This document shows positions 41,658-49,955 of a stretch of DNA of 64,000 bases, in pieces. The stretch covers positions 124,001 through 188,000 of the forward strand of contig CAJURN010000001.1 of NCBI GenBank assembly GCA_910589055.1, written 5' to 3'. Within the stretch, counting starts at the first letter, position 1. Each line of letters opens with the position of its first letter. This DNA comes from an uncultured Muribaculaceae bacterium (GTDB lineage: Bacteria > Bacteroidota > Bacteroidia > Bacteroidales > Muribaculaceae). The notes below the pieces were generated by a model, which did not search any database, had not been told where the DNA came from, and saw only the letters and a program-made list of their open reading frames with translations. Made by a program: the position numbers and the translations under genes.

Positions 41658-42269
41658 ATGAAAAATCTTGCCGATACACTGTTTAAAGTCCGTGGCACAA
41701 AAGCTGCGCCTTACAGCGGGGCAATCCTCGTTGCCGAACCGTTCCTGACCGAAACACACTTCAACCACGGCGTGATTTCGATTATCGACTACGATGCGGA
41801 GGAAGGCGCCACGGGCGCCGTGATGAACAACCGCTCGGAATGTATGCTCGCCGAACTGTTCGACGACATCAACGTGCGCTACGACGTACCGGTGTACTGC
41901 GGAGGTCCTATGGGACAAGACCGGCTGTACTTTATCCACACGCTCGGAAGCGAGATTATTCCGGGGGCGAGGGAATATGCGCCGGGCCTATATATCGGAG
42001 GTGATTTCGAGGCTATTATAAATTACGTCAACGAAGGATACCCCACCGACGGAATCGTACGCTTCCTGGTAGGGTACAGCAGCTGGACTGCCGGACAGCT
42101 CGAGCAAGAGCTTGCCGACGCCTCCTGGGCTATGGCTCCTGAAGGCTCAGATATGCCGGATGAATTTCTCAGCCTCCACGGCGACCGCCAGTGGCACCGC
42201 GCGGTGCGCCACCTCGGCGAGGAATATCGCTCGTGGCGTCTCGTTCCGCGCAATCCGGAAATGAATTAA
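41658..42269 (+). CDS. YqgE/AlgH family protein
   Basis: A 203-residue cytosolic protein of the YqgE/AlgH (DUF179) family, whose biochemical role is unsettled. Family marks are GAILVAEPFLTETHFNHGVISII, GATGAVMNNRS, VYCGGPMGQDRLYFIHTL and RFLVGYSSWTAGQLEQEL. Length is normal. It stands alone, converging on the acetyltransferase gene with a 4-base overlap of the two 3' ends. Confidence 0.93.
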   Translation: MKNLADTLFKVRGTKAAPYSGAILVAEPFLTETHFNHGVISIIDYDAEEGATGAVMNNRSECMLAELFDDINVRYDVPVYCGGPMGQDRLYFIHTLGSEIIPGAREYAPGLYIGGDFEAIINYVNEGYPTDGIVRFLVGYSSWTAGQLEQELADASWAMAPEGSDMPDEFLSLHGDRQWHRAVRHLGEEYRSWRLVPRNPEMN

Positions 42270-42790
42270 TTGGTAAAAAGCAACTGATACATAATTGCGT
42301 CGTCGTAGTGGCGTCCGCGCCGTATCCATGAGCGCAGACGTCCGCAGGTCTTGAATCCCGCCGCCTGGAAAAGGCTGCGCGAGGCTTCATTATCAGCGCC
42401 CACAACGGCAGCGAGCTGGTGCATGCCTATTACATCACGGGCATGCGCGGCAATCATGTTAAGCGCCTCAAGCGCGTAACCATGCCGGCGCGCTTCCTCA
42501 GTAATATATATCCCCACGAATCCGCGACGGTCGCGCGGGTCATAGTCCGTGATGTCAACAGTTCCGATAACCGCATTGTCCTCGCGGCGCACAATCATAA
42601 GCCGCAGTTGGCGCTCGGCAAAAATATCGGCACTGTACGACTTCACATATTCCCACAACATATTGCGGGACATCGGAGCCGAGGCAAAACTGCTTTCGGT
42701 CTTCGTACTGTCGTTTTCAAAAATATAAAGCGTGTCGAGATCCTGGGGCTCGACGGCGCGAAGCTGTATCTTGTTTCCGGAGAGAAGCAT
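42266..42790 (-). CDS. GNAT family N-acetyltransferase
   Basis: A 174-residue acetyl-CoA-dependent acetyltransferase of the RimJ/RimL-SpeG-like branch. It opens IQLRAVEPQDLDTLYIFEND, has the strand pair AVIGTVDITDYDPRDRRGFVGIYI and the CoA-binding segment EEARRHGYALEALNMIAAHA, and ends with DNEASRSLFQAAGFKTCGRLR. The acceptor may be a polyamine, protein or antibiotic; sequence does not decide. The ATG at 42790 is preferred over a TTG at 42799. It follows recR by 14 bases. Confidence 0.9.
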   Translation of the reverse strand: MLLSGNKIQLRAVEPQDLDTLYIFENDSTKTESSFASAPMSRNMLWEYVKSYSADIFAERQLRLMIVRREDNAVIGTVDITDYDPRDRRGFVGIYITEEARRHGYALEALNMIAAHARDVIGMHQLAAVVGADNEASRSLFQAAGFKTCGRLRSWIRRGRHYDDAIMYQLLFTN

Positions 42791-42804
42791 ATTAGTCAAA
42801 AATA

Positions 42805-43434
42805 TTATTCAAAAGGTATTCGGTTGAGAAGGGAGCGGCCGAGGGTGATTTCGTCGGTATATTCGATTTCATTGCCCACCGACACGCCCCGGGCGAGTTG
42901 GGTGATTTTCGGAACGTCCACACCGCCACGGCGGCACGCATCCTGAAGACGGCGGAATATATAATAATTGGTGGTATCGCCCTCCATGGTGGCGCTGAGC
43001 GCGAAAATCACTTCAGAAATTCCTCCGGCCAGGCAGCGGTCAACAAGCGAGGCTATCTCAAGCATGTCGGGGCCTACGCCGTCGACCGGAGATATAAGAC
43101 CTCCAAGCACATGATAGAGCCCGCGGAACTGCCCTGTGGATTCGATGCTCATCACATCCTTCACATTCTCCACCACGCACACCACCGAGCGGTCGCGCCC
43201 CGGCGAGGAACACACCGGGCACACATCGGTCTCGCTTATATTATGGCACACGGAGCAATATCGCACACCCCGGCGCAGATTGATTATAGCCTCACCTATG
43301 CCTACGGCCTCGGCCTCGTCGCGACGCAGCAGGTGAAGCGCGAGCCGCAGGGCGGTCTTACGGCCCACCCCGGGAAGGCGCGACAGAGCCGTGACGGCAT
43401 TGTCGAGCAAGGCTGATTGAAATTCTTTATCCAT
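42805..43434 (-). CDS. recR: recombination protein RecR
   Basis: A 209-residue cytosolic protein that works with RecO and RecF in gap repair. The helix-hairpin-helix region is ALSRLPGVGRKTALRLALHLL, the zinc finger CSVCHNISETDVCPVC, and the Toprim domain runs through VCVVENVKDVMSIESTGQFRGLYHVLGGLISPVDGVGPDML. The open frame reaches 43515, but the ATG at 43434 (MDKEFQSALLDN) gives normal RecR length. It is divergent from panC, with back-to-back promoters. Confidence 0.97.
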   Translation of the reverse strand: MDKEFQSALLDNAVTALSRLPGVGRKTALRLALHLLRRDEAEAVGIGEAIINLRRGVRYCSVCHNISETDVCPVCSSPGRDRSVVCVVENVKDVMSIESTGQFRGLYHVLGGLISPVDGVGPDMLEIASLVDRCLAGGISEVIFALSATMEGDTTNYYIFRRLQDACRRGGVDVPKITQLARGVSVGNEIEYTDEITLGRSLLNRIPFE

Positions 43435-43493
43435 GAGAGTTGAAAACCTGCCGCGACGGCACTCTAAAGGGCATGCGCTCGCGAAGGCAGGCA

Positions 43494-43523
43494 CAAAGTT
43501 AGCAAGCAAATTCAATATACAAA
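43494..43523 (-). promoter_or_regulatory. promoter of recR
   Basis: On the minus strand, TTTG (43523-43520), an 18-base spacer and TAACTTTG (43501-43494) fit the Bacteroidota promoter with a spacer one base short. The start would be near 43487. Confidence 0.6.
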
Positions 43524-43531
43524 AGTGTTTT

Positions 43532-43563
43532 TTTGTTGATTAATTAATATTTATGTAATTTTG
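43532..43563 (+). promoter_or_regulatory. sigma-ABfr-type promoter of panC-panD
   Basis: TTTG (43532-43535), a 20-base spacer and TAATTTTG (43556-43563) match both promoter boxes. Transcription would begin near 43570, about 22 bases before the panC ATG. Its -33 box is only eight bases from that of the divergent recR promoter. Confidence 0.75.
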
Positions 43564-43591
43564 CACCCTGAATACTGAATTCATCTCAAAA

Positions 43592-44440
43592 ATGGAAGTA
43601 ATCGAAACTACCTCCCGCCTGGCCGAAGTCCTTGACGGACCGCGCCGCAGCGGAAAAACGATAGGACTCGTTCCCACCATGGGAGCGCTCCATGCCGGAC
43701 ACAAGTCGCTCGTCGACCGTGCGCGCCGCGAATGTGACATCGTCGTGGTGAGCGTGTTCGTCAACCCCACCCAGTTCAACAACCCCGAAGACCTGCGCAC
43801 CTATCCGCGCACCGAAGAAGCCGACTGCGCCCTGCTTGAGGCTGCCGGCGTGGACTACGCTTTCGTTCCCACAGTCGAAGAAGTTTATCCCGAGCCCGAC
43901 ACTCGCGTGTTCGACCTCGGCTCTGTGGCGGAAGTGATGGAAGGCGCCATGCGTCCGGGTCACTTCAACGGCGTGGCTCAGATTGTGAGCAAACTGTTTG
44001 CAATGACACAGCCCACCCGCGCCTACTTCGGCGAAAAAGACTTCCAGCAGATTGCAGTAATCCGCCGCATGGTCGAGCTTGAAGGCTTCGATATCGAGAT
44101 TGTCGACTGCCCCATCAAGCGTGAGGACGACGGACTCGCCCTGAGTTCGCGCAACGTGCGCCTTACTCCCGAAGGTCGCGCCATCGCCCCCGAAATCCAC
44201 CGCACACTCGCCAAGAGCCCGGCTATGAAAGAGTCCGGAATGACACCGGCCGAAGTCAAAGCCGAGGTTATCCGCATGATTGATGCCAACGACGGCCTCA
44301 AGACCGAATACTTCGAGATTGCCGATGCCCTTACCATGCAGCCCATCAGCCGCTGGGAAGATGCCGGAAAGCATGGAGCGGTTGGTTGTGTGACCGTGTT
44401 CTGCGGCGATGTACGTCTGATCGACAATATAAAATACTGA
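43592..44440 (+). CDS. panC: pantothenate synthetase
   Basis: A 282-residue cytosolic ligase that joins pantoate and beta-alanine using ATP in coenzyme A synthesis. The nucleotidyltransferase HxGH motif is in PTMGALHAGHKSLVDRA. Further signatures are VSVFVNPTQFNNPEDL, MEGAMRPGHFNGVAQIVSKLF, FGEKDFQQ and DGLALSSRN. Length is normal. It heads panC-panD-ffh, so beta-alanine production and its use are co-expressed. Confidence 0.97.
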   Translation: MEVIETTSRLAEVLDGPRRSGKTIGLVPTMGALHAGHKSLVDRARRECDIVVVSVFVNPTQFNNPEDLRTYPRTEEADCALLEAAGVDYAFVPTVEEVYPEPDTRVFDLGSVAEVMEGAMRPGHFNGVAQIVSKLFAMTQPTRAYFGEKDFQQIAVIRRMVELEGFDIEIVDCPIKREDDGLALSSRNVRLTPEGRAIAPEIHRTLAKSPAMKESGMTPAEVKAEVIRMIDANDGLKTEYFEIADALTMQPISRWEDAGKHGAVGCVTVFCGDVRLIDNIKY

Positions 44441-44462
44441 CCCTCTCCCCTCCACAACAGCA

Positions 44463-44813
44463 ATGTTCATACAGGTAATGAAATCCAAGATCCACCGTGT
44501 CACCGTCACCGAGGCACGTCTGGACTACATAGGCAGCATAACAATCGACGAAGACCTGCTTGACGCCGCAGGAATACTCCCCGGCGAACGCGTCTATATC
44601 GTCAACAACAACAACGGCGCCCGCCTCGACACCTATACAATTCCCGGCGAGCGAGGCTCCGGAGTAATCTGCCTCAACGGAGCGGCGGCACGTCTGGTAC
44701 AGCCCGGCGACATCGTGATTATCATGAGCTACGCCACCATGACCCCGGAAGAAGCCAAGGAATTCAAGCCGAAAGTAATCTTCCCCGACACGGCCACAAA
44801 CCGCCTGAATTAA
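44463..44813 (+). CDS. panD: aspartate 1-decarboxylase
   Basis: A 116-residue pyruvoyl enzyme that makes beta-alanine from aspartate. The self-cleavage site is Gly24-Ser25 in DYIGSITID, and the catalytic-site Lys9 lies in KSKIHRVTVTEA. Length and the GAAARLVQPGDIVIIMSYA block are normal. It lies 22 bases after panC, whose product uses the beta-alanine formed here. Confidence 0.97.
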   Translation: MFIQVMKSKIHRVTVTEARLDYIGSITIDEDLLDAAGILPGERVYIVNNNNGARLDTYTIPGERGSGVICLNGAAARLVQPGDIVIIMSYATMTPEEAKEFKPKVIFPDTATNRLN

Positions 44814-44847
44814 TTAACCCTCCCCCACCCACATTCCACTCCCCATC

Positions 44848-46185
44848 ATGTTTGAAAAACTAAGCGACAGACTTGAACGCAGTTTCAAGATACTCAAAGG
44901 CGAAGGACGCATCACCGAAATCAACGTGGCCGAAACCCTCAAGGACGTACGCCGCGCACTCCTTGACGCCGACGTCAACTACAAGGTAGCCAAGACCTTC
45001 ACCGACACTGTAAAGCAGAAAGCACTCGGCCAGAACGTAATCAACGCCATCAAGCCGGGCGAACTCATGGTGAAGATTGTCCATGACGAACTCACTGCCC
45101 TCATGGGTGGCGAAGTGGCGCCCCTTACACTCAACGGACGTCCGGCAATCATACTCATGTCAGGTCTGCAGGGTTCAGGTAAGACCACCTTCTCCGGCAA
45201 GCTCGCCAAAAAGCTCAAGGCCGAGAAAGGTCTGAAACCGCTTCTTGTTGCCTGCGACGTCTATCGTCCCGCCGCCATCGACCAGCTCAAGGTGCTCGCC
45301 GATTCCATCGGAGTGGAAATGTACACCGAGGAAGGCAGCAAAGACCCCGTGAGCATCGCCCGCAACGCCGTGGCCTATGCCAAGCAGCATAACTTCGACC
45401 TCGTGATTGTCGACACCGCCGGTCGTTTGGCCGTCGACGAACAGATGATGAACGAGATTGAAGCCATCAAGAACGCCATCAACCCCGGCGAAATCCTCTT
45501 CGTGGTCGACTCAATGACCGGTCAGGACGCCGTAAACACCGCCAAGACCTTCAACGAACGCCTCGACTTCAACGGCGTCGTTCTCACCAAGCTCGACGGT
45601 GACACACGCGGTGGTGCCGCGCTTTCGATTCGCTCAGTTGTCGAAAAGCCAATCAAATTTGTCGGAACAGGCGAAGGTCTCGACGGCATCGACGTGTTCC
45701 ACCCCAACCGTATGGCCGACCGAATCCTCGGCATGGGCGACATCGTGTCGCTCGTCGAGAAGGCTCAGCAGCAGTACAGCGAGAAAGAAGCCGAGGAAAT
45801 TGCCCGCAAGCTCCGCAAGAATCAGTTCACATTCACCGACTTCCTCAAGCAGATCCAGCAGATCAAGAAGATGGGTAATCTCAAGGATCTCGCTTCGATG
45901 ATTCCCGGTGTCGGCAAGGCAATCAAAGACATTGAAATCGACGATAACGCCTTCAAGGGCATCGAAGCCATCATCATGTCCATGACTCCCTACGAACGCG
46001 AGCACCCCGAGGTAATCCGCGGCTCACGCGTACAGCGAATCGCCAAGGGCTCGGGCACAACAGTTGTGGAAGTGAACCGCCTTCTCAAGCAGTTCGAAGA
46101 CACCCGCAAGATGATGCGCATGGCTACCACAATGAAAAATCCCGCCCAGATGATGCGCCAAATGCGCGGAAAAGGCAGAAGATAA
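44848..46185 (+). CDS. ffh: signal recognition particle protein Ffh
   Basis: A 445-residue GTPase that binds signal sequences and 4.5S RNA and directs ribosomes to the membrane. The N domain is followed by the G domain with GLQGSGKTTFSGKLAKKL, DTAGRLAVDEQMM and TKLDGDTRGGAALS. The Met-rich M domain ends KMMRMATTMKNPAQMMRQMR. The gene follows panD by 34 bases and may be read from the panC promoter. No 4.5S RNA gene is visible nearby. Confidence 0.98.
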   Translation: MFEKLSDRLERSFKILKGEGRITEINVAETLKDVRRALLDADVNYKVAKTFTDTVKQKALGQNVINAIKPGELMVKIVHDELTALMGGEVAPLTLNGRPAIILMSGLQGSGKTTFSGKLAKKLKAEKGLKPLLVACDVYRPAAIDQLKVLADSIGVEMYTEEGSKDPVSIARNAVAYAKQHNFDLVIVDTAGRLAVDEQMMNEIEAIKNAINPGEILFVVDSMTGQDAVNTAKTFNERLDFNGVVLTKLDGDTRGGAALSIRSVVEKPIKFVGTGEGLDGIDVFHPNRMADRILGMGDIVSLVEKAQQQYSEKEAEEIARKLRKNQFTFTDFLKQIQQIKKMGNLKDLASMIPGVGKAIKDIEIDDNAFKGIEAIIMSMTPYEREHPEVIRGSRVQRIAKGSGTTVVEVNRLLKQFEDTRKMMRMATTMKNPAQMMRQMRGKGRR

Positions 46186-46221
46186 TTCAACAGTTCCAAG
46201 CCCCCAAAGCCCAACAGAGTT

Positions 46222-46266
46222 TATTAGTCCTATTAGACTTATTAGACCCATTAGCCCCATTAGTCA
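46222..46266. repeat. five tandem 9-base repeats before folD
   Basis: Five abutting 9-base units share the core ATTAG: TATTAGTCC, TATTAGACT, TATTAGACC, CATTAGCCC, CATTAGTCA. They lie 37 bases after the ffh stop and 30 bases before the folD ATG. Similar ATTAG-type arrays occur, in my recollection, in other Bacteroidales intergenic regions. No protein is encoded by them on either strand with conviction. Confidence 0.8.
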
Positions 46267-46295
46267 CAGACCCAATCATCCCCCCCCACGACAAA

Positions 46296-47180
46296 ATGCA
46301 GCTTATCGACGGAAAGGCCGTTGCGGCCACTATCAAGAAAGAAATCGCCGAGGCAGTTGAAGCCCGGGTTAGTCAGGGACATCGTCGTCCGCACCTTGCC
46401 GCAGTCCTCGTAGGACACGACGGCGGCAGCGAGACATACGTAGCCCACAAAATCAAGGCATGCGAGGAATGTGGATTCAAGTCCTCCCTCATCCGCTTTG
46501 AAAGCACACCCGAAGCTCCGCTGAGCGAGGAAGAACTTCTCAAAACCATCGACAAGCTCAACAACGATCCCGATGTCGACGGCTTCATCGTGCAGCTCCC
46601 TCTGCCCCGCCACATCGACGAGCAGAAAGTTATCGAGGCAATCCTGCCTGAAAAGGACGTCGACGGCTTCCATCCCTCCAACGTAGGCCGTCAGTCAATC
46701 GGCCTGCCGTGCTTCCACAGCGCGACTCCGGCCGGAATCGTAGAGCTGCTGCGACGCTACGGCATCTCGACACGCGGCAAGAACGTTGTCATAATCGGAC
46801 GTAGCAATATCGTCGGAAAACCGCTCGCAGCCATGCTGATGCAGAAAGGCGACCCCGGCGACGCAACCGTGACCGTGTGCCACAGCGCCACTCCCGACCT
46901 TGGTGAGGTAACACGCCGGGCCGACATACTCGTTTGTGCCACAGGACGCCCCGCCTCCGTCACAGCCGACATGGTGAAGGACGGTGCCACGGTTATCGAC
47001 GTAGGCACTACGCGTGTTCCCGACGCAAGCAAGAAATCGGGTTGGAGACTCTGCGGCGACGTTGATTTCGAAGCCGTCGCGCCCAAATGTTCCTTCATCA
47101 CCCCCGTGCCCGGAGGTGTCGGCCCGATGACAATTGTTTCGCTTATGCTCAACACATTGCAGGCCGCCCAGGCCCGGTGA
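46296..47180 (+). CDS. folD: bifunctional methylenetetrahydrofolate dehydrogenase/cyclohydrolase
   Basis: A 294-residue enzyme that interconverts 5,10-methylene-THF and 10-formyl-THF. YVAHKIKACEECGF carries the catalytic-site Tyr and Lys. DVDGFIVQLPLPRHID, DVDGFHPSNVGR, VVIIGRSNIVGKPLAAML (NADP site) and the C-terminal PVPGGVGPMTIVSLMLNT complete the pattern. Length is normal. The CapA-like gene starts two bases after its stop. Confidence 0.98.
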   Translation: MQLIDGKAVAATIKKEIAEAVEARVSQGHRRPHLAAVLVGHDGGSETYVAHKIKACEECGFKSSLIRFESTPEAPLSEEELLKTIDKLNNDPDVDGFIVQLPLPRHIDEQKVIEAILPEKDVDGFHPSNVGRQSIGLPCFHSATPAGIVELLRRYGISTRGKNVVIIGRSNIVGKPLAAMLMQKGDPGDATVTVCHSATPDLGEVTRRADILVCATGRPASVTADMVKDGATVIDVGTTRVPDASKKSGWRLCGDVDFEAVAPKCSFITPVPGGVGPMTIVSLMLNTLQAAQAR

Positions 47181-47182
47181 GC

Positions 47183-48244
47183 ATGTTCCTGCCGCTGCTG
47201 ATATCGCTGCTTGGACTTCTGTTCGGATACGACGAGGCAGAACTGGTCTTTGTGGGCGATGCGATGCAGCACCAGGCTCAACTCGATGCCGCCCGACGTC
47301 CCGGCGGAGTTTACGCCTACAAGGGATGTTTCGACTCAATAGCACCCATTCTCACCACCGCCGACTATGCGGTGGTGAATCTTGAAACGCCCGTCGGTCC
47401 CGCACCGCACACGGGCTATCCTTGTTTCAACGCCCCTGAAAGCTATCTCGACGCATTATCGGATGCCGGATTCGACCTGTTCCTCACAGCCAACAACCAC
47501 ACCCTTGACCGCCGTGCCAAAGGTCTGCGAAACACCATCAAAGCCCTTGATGCACGTTCTCTGACCCACATAGGCACTTACGACTCCGACTCGGCGCGCC
47601 TGCATGCGCTGCCGCTTGTTGTGCCCGTCAACGGCATACCAATCGGATTTCTAAACTACACATACGGAACAAACGGAATCACCCCAAACGACGGAGTTGT
47701 CGTGGACTACATCGACCGGGAGGTCATCAGCCGCGACGTGGCGCACACCCGGCTCAAAGGAGCGGAAATCGTGTGCGTGTGCATCCACTGGGGCGAAGAA
47801 TACAAGCTCTTGCCCAACAAGTCGCAGACATCTATGGCCGATTATCTGGAATCCTTAGGCGTGGACATGATTATTGGTGCCCACCCTCACGTGATACAGC
47901 CTATGGAACTAAGGCCTAACCGCTACTTCCCCGACAAAAATGTTTTTCTTGTGTACTCCTTGGGCAACTTTATCTCAAACATGAAAACGCCGGACACACG
48001 CGGCGGAGCACTCGCACGGGTACACATCGTAAAACCCAAAGACGGCAAAGCTGAAATTACGGAAGCATCACACACCTTATTATTCACCATCCCCGGCGAA
48101 GGCGGGAAAAGCAACTTCCGCGTAATGCCTGCCGAAAAATGCAAGGAATCAGGCTGGAAAGCCCGTTGCGACGAATTTTGCCGTCGCGCCCGCGCCATCT
48201 TCTCCCGCCACAACATTTCCGTGCCGGAAAAAAGGGAAAGGTGA
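47183..48244 (+). CDS. CapA family poly-gamma-glutamate-type metallophosphatase
   Basis: A 353-residue protein of the CapA/PGA_cap family with a calcineurin-like fold. It opens with a short hydrophobic segment MFLPLLISLLGLLFG, then ELVFVGDAMQH (metal site), VVNLETPVG, LFLTANNHTLDR, VCVCIHWGEEY and GAHPHVIQPME. CapA proteins were found in poly-gamma-glutamate synthesis, but no capB or capC is here, so another phosphoester or wall-related substrate is as likely. It is tightly spaced after folD. The TGA stop falls inside a short hairpin arm shared with 57.5 kb. Confidence 0.86.
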   Translation: MFLPLLISLLGLLFGYDEAELVFVGDAMQHQAQLDAARRPGGVYAYKGCFDSIAPILTTADYAVVNLETPVGPAPHTGYPCFNAPESYLDALSDAGFDLFLTANNHTLDRRAKGLRNTIKALDARSLTHIGTYDSDSARLHALPLVVPVNGIPIGFLNYTYGTNGITPNDGVVVDYIDREVISRDVAHTRLKGAEIVCVCIHWGEEYKLLPNKSQTSMADYLESLGVDMIIGAHPHVIQPMELRPNRYFPDKNVFLVYSLGNFISNMKTPDTRGGALARVHIVKPKDGKAEITEASHTLLFTIPGEGGKSNFRVMPAEKCKESGWKARCDEFCRRARAIFSRHNISVPEKRER

Positions 48245-48330
48245 AGGGTATAATTCGGAAATCCGGGATTTCCAAGTGAAGATAATAGTATTATTCGCAA
48301 AATCATTTTTCTTCACCTTTAACACTTCAC
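48237..48330. repeat. hairpin region between convergent capA-like and glycosylase genes
   Basis: AAAGGTGAAG (48237-48246) pairs with CTTCACCTTT (48311-48320). A smaller palindrome, GGAAATCC-g-GGATTTCC, lies inside at about 48257-48273. CTTCACCTTT is followed by AACACTTCAC and a T-run. It may end transcription of the CapA-like gene. The same arm sequence occurs downstream of efp at 57.5 kb. Confidence 0.5.
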
Positions 48331-48333
48331 TTT

Positions 48334-48927
48334 TTACCCCTCATCAATGGCTATTCCTGCGGCCTTGAACATGCGTGAATAATACGACGCCTTATCCTCA
48401 AGTTTCATCGGAAATGCGCGGCTCGTCGAGGGCATGCGCCAGATATTCAGCCCTGAAGCATCCGTGAGCATCTCGCCCATTTTGGGCACAGGCGTTGCCG
48501 TAAGCTCGGCAACAACTCCCGCCGCCTTTTCGCCCGTAGTTGCCACCGTATGGCACTCCGGCATCTGTGCCAAAAGCTCATGCAGCGGGACCGGCTCCAG
48601 AATTTCAAGGAACTTGTCGGAGGCGTTACCTTTCAGGCGACGCACCTTGCGTGCCGTGTCATTGAGTGCGATACCCTTCTCAGCGAGCAATTCCTTTATT
48701 GCCGGAAGATTGAAAAGGCGCGCCCGGCGGTCATACAGCGCATCGCGGTCGCCGAAGAATATCAATCCCATCATAAACCAGAAATCATTAGTCCGGTTGG
48801 GATAATAAAAATCCATGCTCCAACGATGTTGTCCCGGAGGAAATGTTCCCATGATAAGAATCCTTGCTCCATCCGGAACAAACGGCTCCCAGGGGTGAGT
48901 CTCGATATGCAACGATTCAGATTCCAT
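48334..48927 (-). CDS. uracil-DNA glycosylase superfamily protein
   Basis: A 197-residue protein of the UDG superfamily fold, closest in pattern to the mismatch-type branch found in Bacteroidota. RILIMGTFPPGQHRWSMDFYYPNRTNDFWFMMG carries the GTFPP active-site loop and the NDFW block. TVATTGEKAAGV is the central strand and MPSTSRAFPMKLEDKASYYSRMF the C-terminal loop with the PSTSRA motif. It would excise damaged or mismatched pyrimidines; specificity is not predictable. Monocistronic and convergent with the CapA-like gene. Confidence 0.85.
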   Translation of the reverse strand: MESESLHIETHPWEPFVPDGARILIMGTFPPGQHRWSMDFYYPNRTNDFWFMMGLIFFGDRDALYDRRARLFNLPAIKELLAEKGIALNDTARKVRRLKGNASDKFLEILEPVPLHELLAQMPECHTVATTGEKAAGVVAELTATPVPKMGEMLTDASGLNIWRMPSTSRAFPMKLEDKASYYSRMFKAAGIAIDEG

Positions 48928-49014
48928 ACTTAGAATTATATTTGTACATCTTACTTATCTTATAACGTTGAATTTCAAACATTGGTACAAGTCATTGGAA
49001 TGAACTTACATTTT

Positions 49015-49046
49015 TTTGCATCTTTAGGAAATAATGCCTAACTTTG
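49015..49046 (+). promoter_or_regulatory. sigma-ABfr-type promoter of the export pair
   Basis: TTTG (49015-49018), a 20-base spacer and TAACTTTG (49039-49046) match both boxes. Transcription would begin near 49053, about 42 bases before the ATG at 49095. Confidence 0.72.
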
Positions 49047-49094
49047 CGAATCCTAAACAGAAAATAGAAACCGCATATAAACAGTTCTTGTCTC

Positions 49095-49940
49095 ATGAGA
49101 TTTTCCGGACTATCAATCATAGCCTTGATGGTGGTTATCGCGTCCTCTTGCGCCACACCCAAGAAAGTAACTTACTTCGAGGATGCCGAAACAATTCCGG
49201 CAGAAATTCTGTCCCGTAACACACAATCATTCGACCCGATAATCTCTCCGGGAGACCTGCTCAACATCGAAGTGACAGGCGCGAACGTAATCGCCGTAGC
49301 GCCCTTCAACCGCGGCAGATATGTTGATGCCGATGGTAAAATCTCCACAATCAACCGTATCTCATCCAACACAAGCAACACATCCAACGAGACACTCACC
49401 GAGTACTATCTCGTGAATGCAAACGGTAATATCGACTTCCCTATCGTTGGCACAATTCACGTAGGCGGTCTCACAAAAGCTCAGGTTGCCACTGAAATCC
49501 AAGACGCTATTTTCCCCAAATACCTCACCGAAAAGCCCGTTGTTGACGTTCGTCTGATGAACTTCCGCGTCACAGTGGCAGGCGCCGTAAAAAGCCCCGG
49601 CGTGTATCAGTCGAAAAACGAGCGTATGACCTTCCTCGAGGCAATCGCGATGGCAGGCGACCTTGACATCCGAGGCGACCGCGAGAACATCATCCTTTAC
49701 CGTACAAATGCCGACGGCACACGCGAAGTACACCGTCTCGACATCCACGACAAGAATTTCCTTCTGTCACCCTACTTCACTCTCCAGCAGAACGATTTCA
49801 TCTACGTTGAGCCGAACAAATCACTCAAGCAAAGTTCATGGCAGCTCAACCCGGGAGTATCCGCAGCCATCACAGTTGTCGGCGGTATTTCATCCGTGGC
49901 ATCACTCGTAATCGGTATCGTAAACCTGACCAAAAACTAA
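49095..49940 (+). CDS. Wza-like polysaccharide export lipoprotein
   Basis: A 281-residue outer-membrane lipoprotein. The signal MRFSGLSIIALMVVIAS ends in a lipobox (IASS-C). The Poly_export domain (about 48-145) has ISPGDLLNIEVTG, YLVNANGNIDFPIVGTIHVGGLT and AQVATEIQDAIFPKYL. An SLBB domain (about 155-205) has RVTVAGAVKSPGVYQ and LEAIAMAGDLD. The C-terminal 30 residues are hydrophobic and could span the outer membrane. It forms a pair with the tyrosine kinase 15 bases downstream. Confidence 0.93.
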   Translation: MRFSGLSIIALMVVIASSCATPKKVTYFEDAETIPAEILSRNTQSFDPIISPGDLLNIEVTGANVIAVAPFNRGRYVDADGKISTINRISSNTSNTSNETLTEYYLVNANGNIDFPIVGTIHVGGLTKAQVATEIQDAIFPKYLTEKPVVDVRLMNFRVTVAGAVKSPGVYQSKNERMTFLEAIAMAGDLDIRGDRENIILYRTNADGTREVHRLDIHDKNFLLSPYFTLQQNDFIYVEPNKSLKQSSWQLNPGVSAAITVVGGISSVASLVIGIVNLTKN

Positions 49941-49955
49941 GTTATAAACCCATAT

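Noticed and set aside
44814..44847. 4.5S RNA gene near ffh
   Set aside because: The gaps on both sides of ffh are too short or filled by the 9-base repeats; no SRP RNA hairpin or GGAA tetraloop arrangement is visible.
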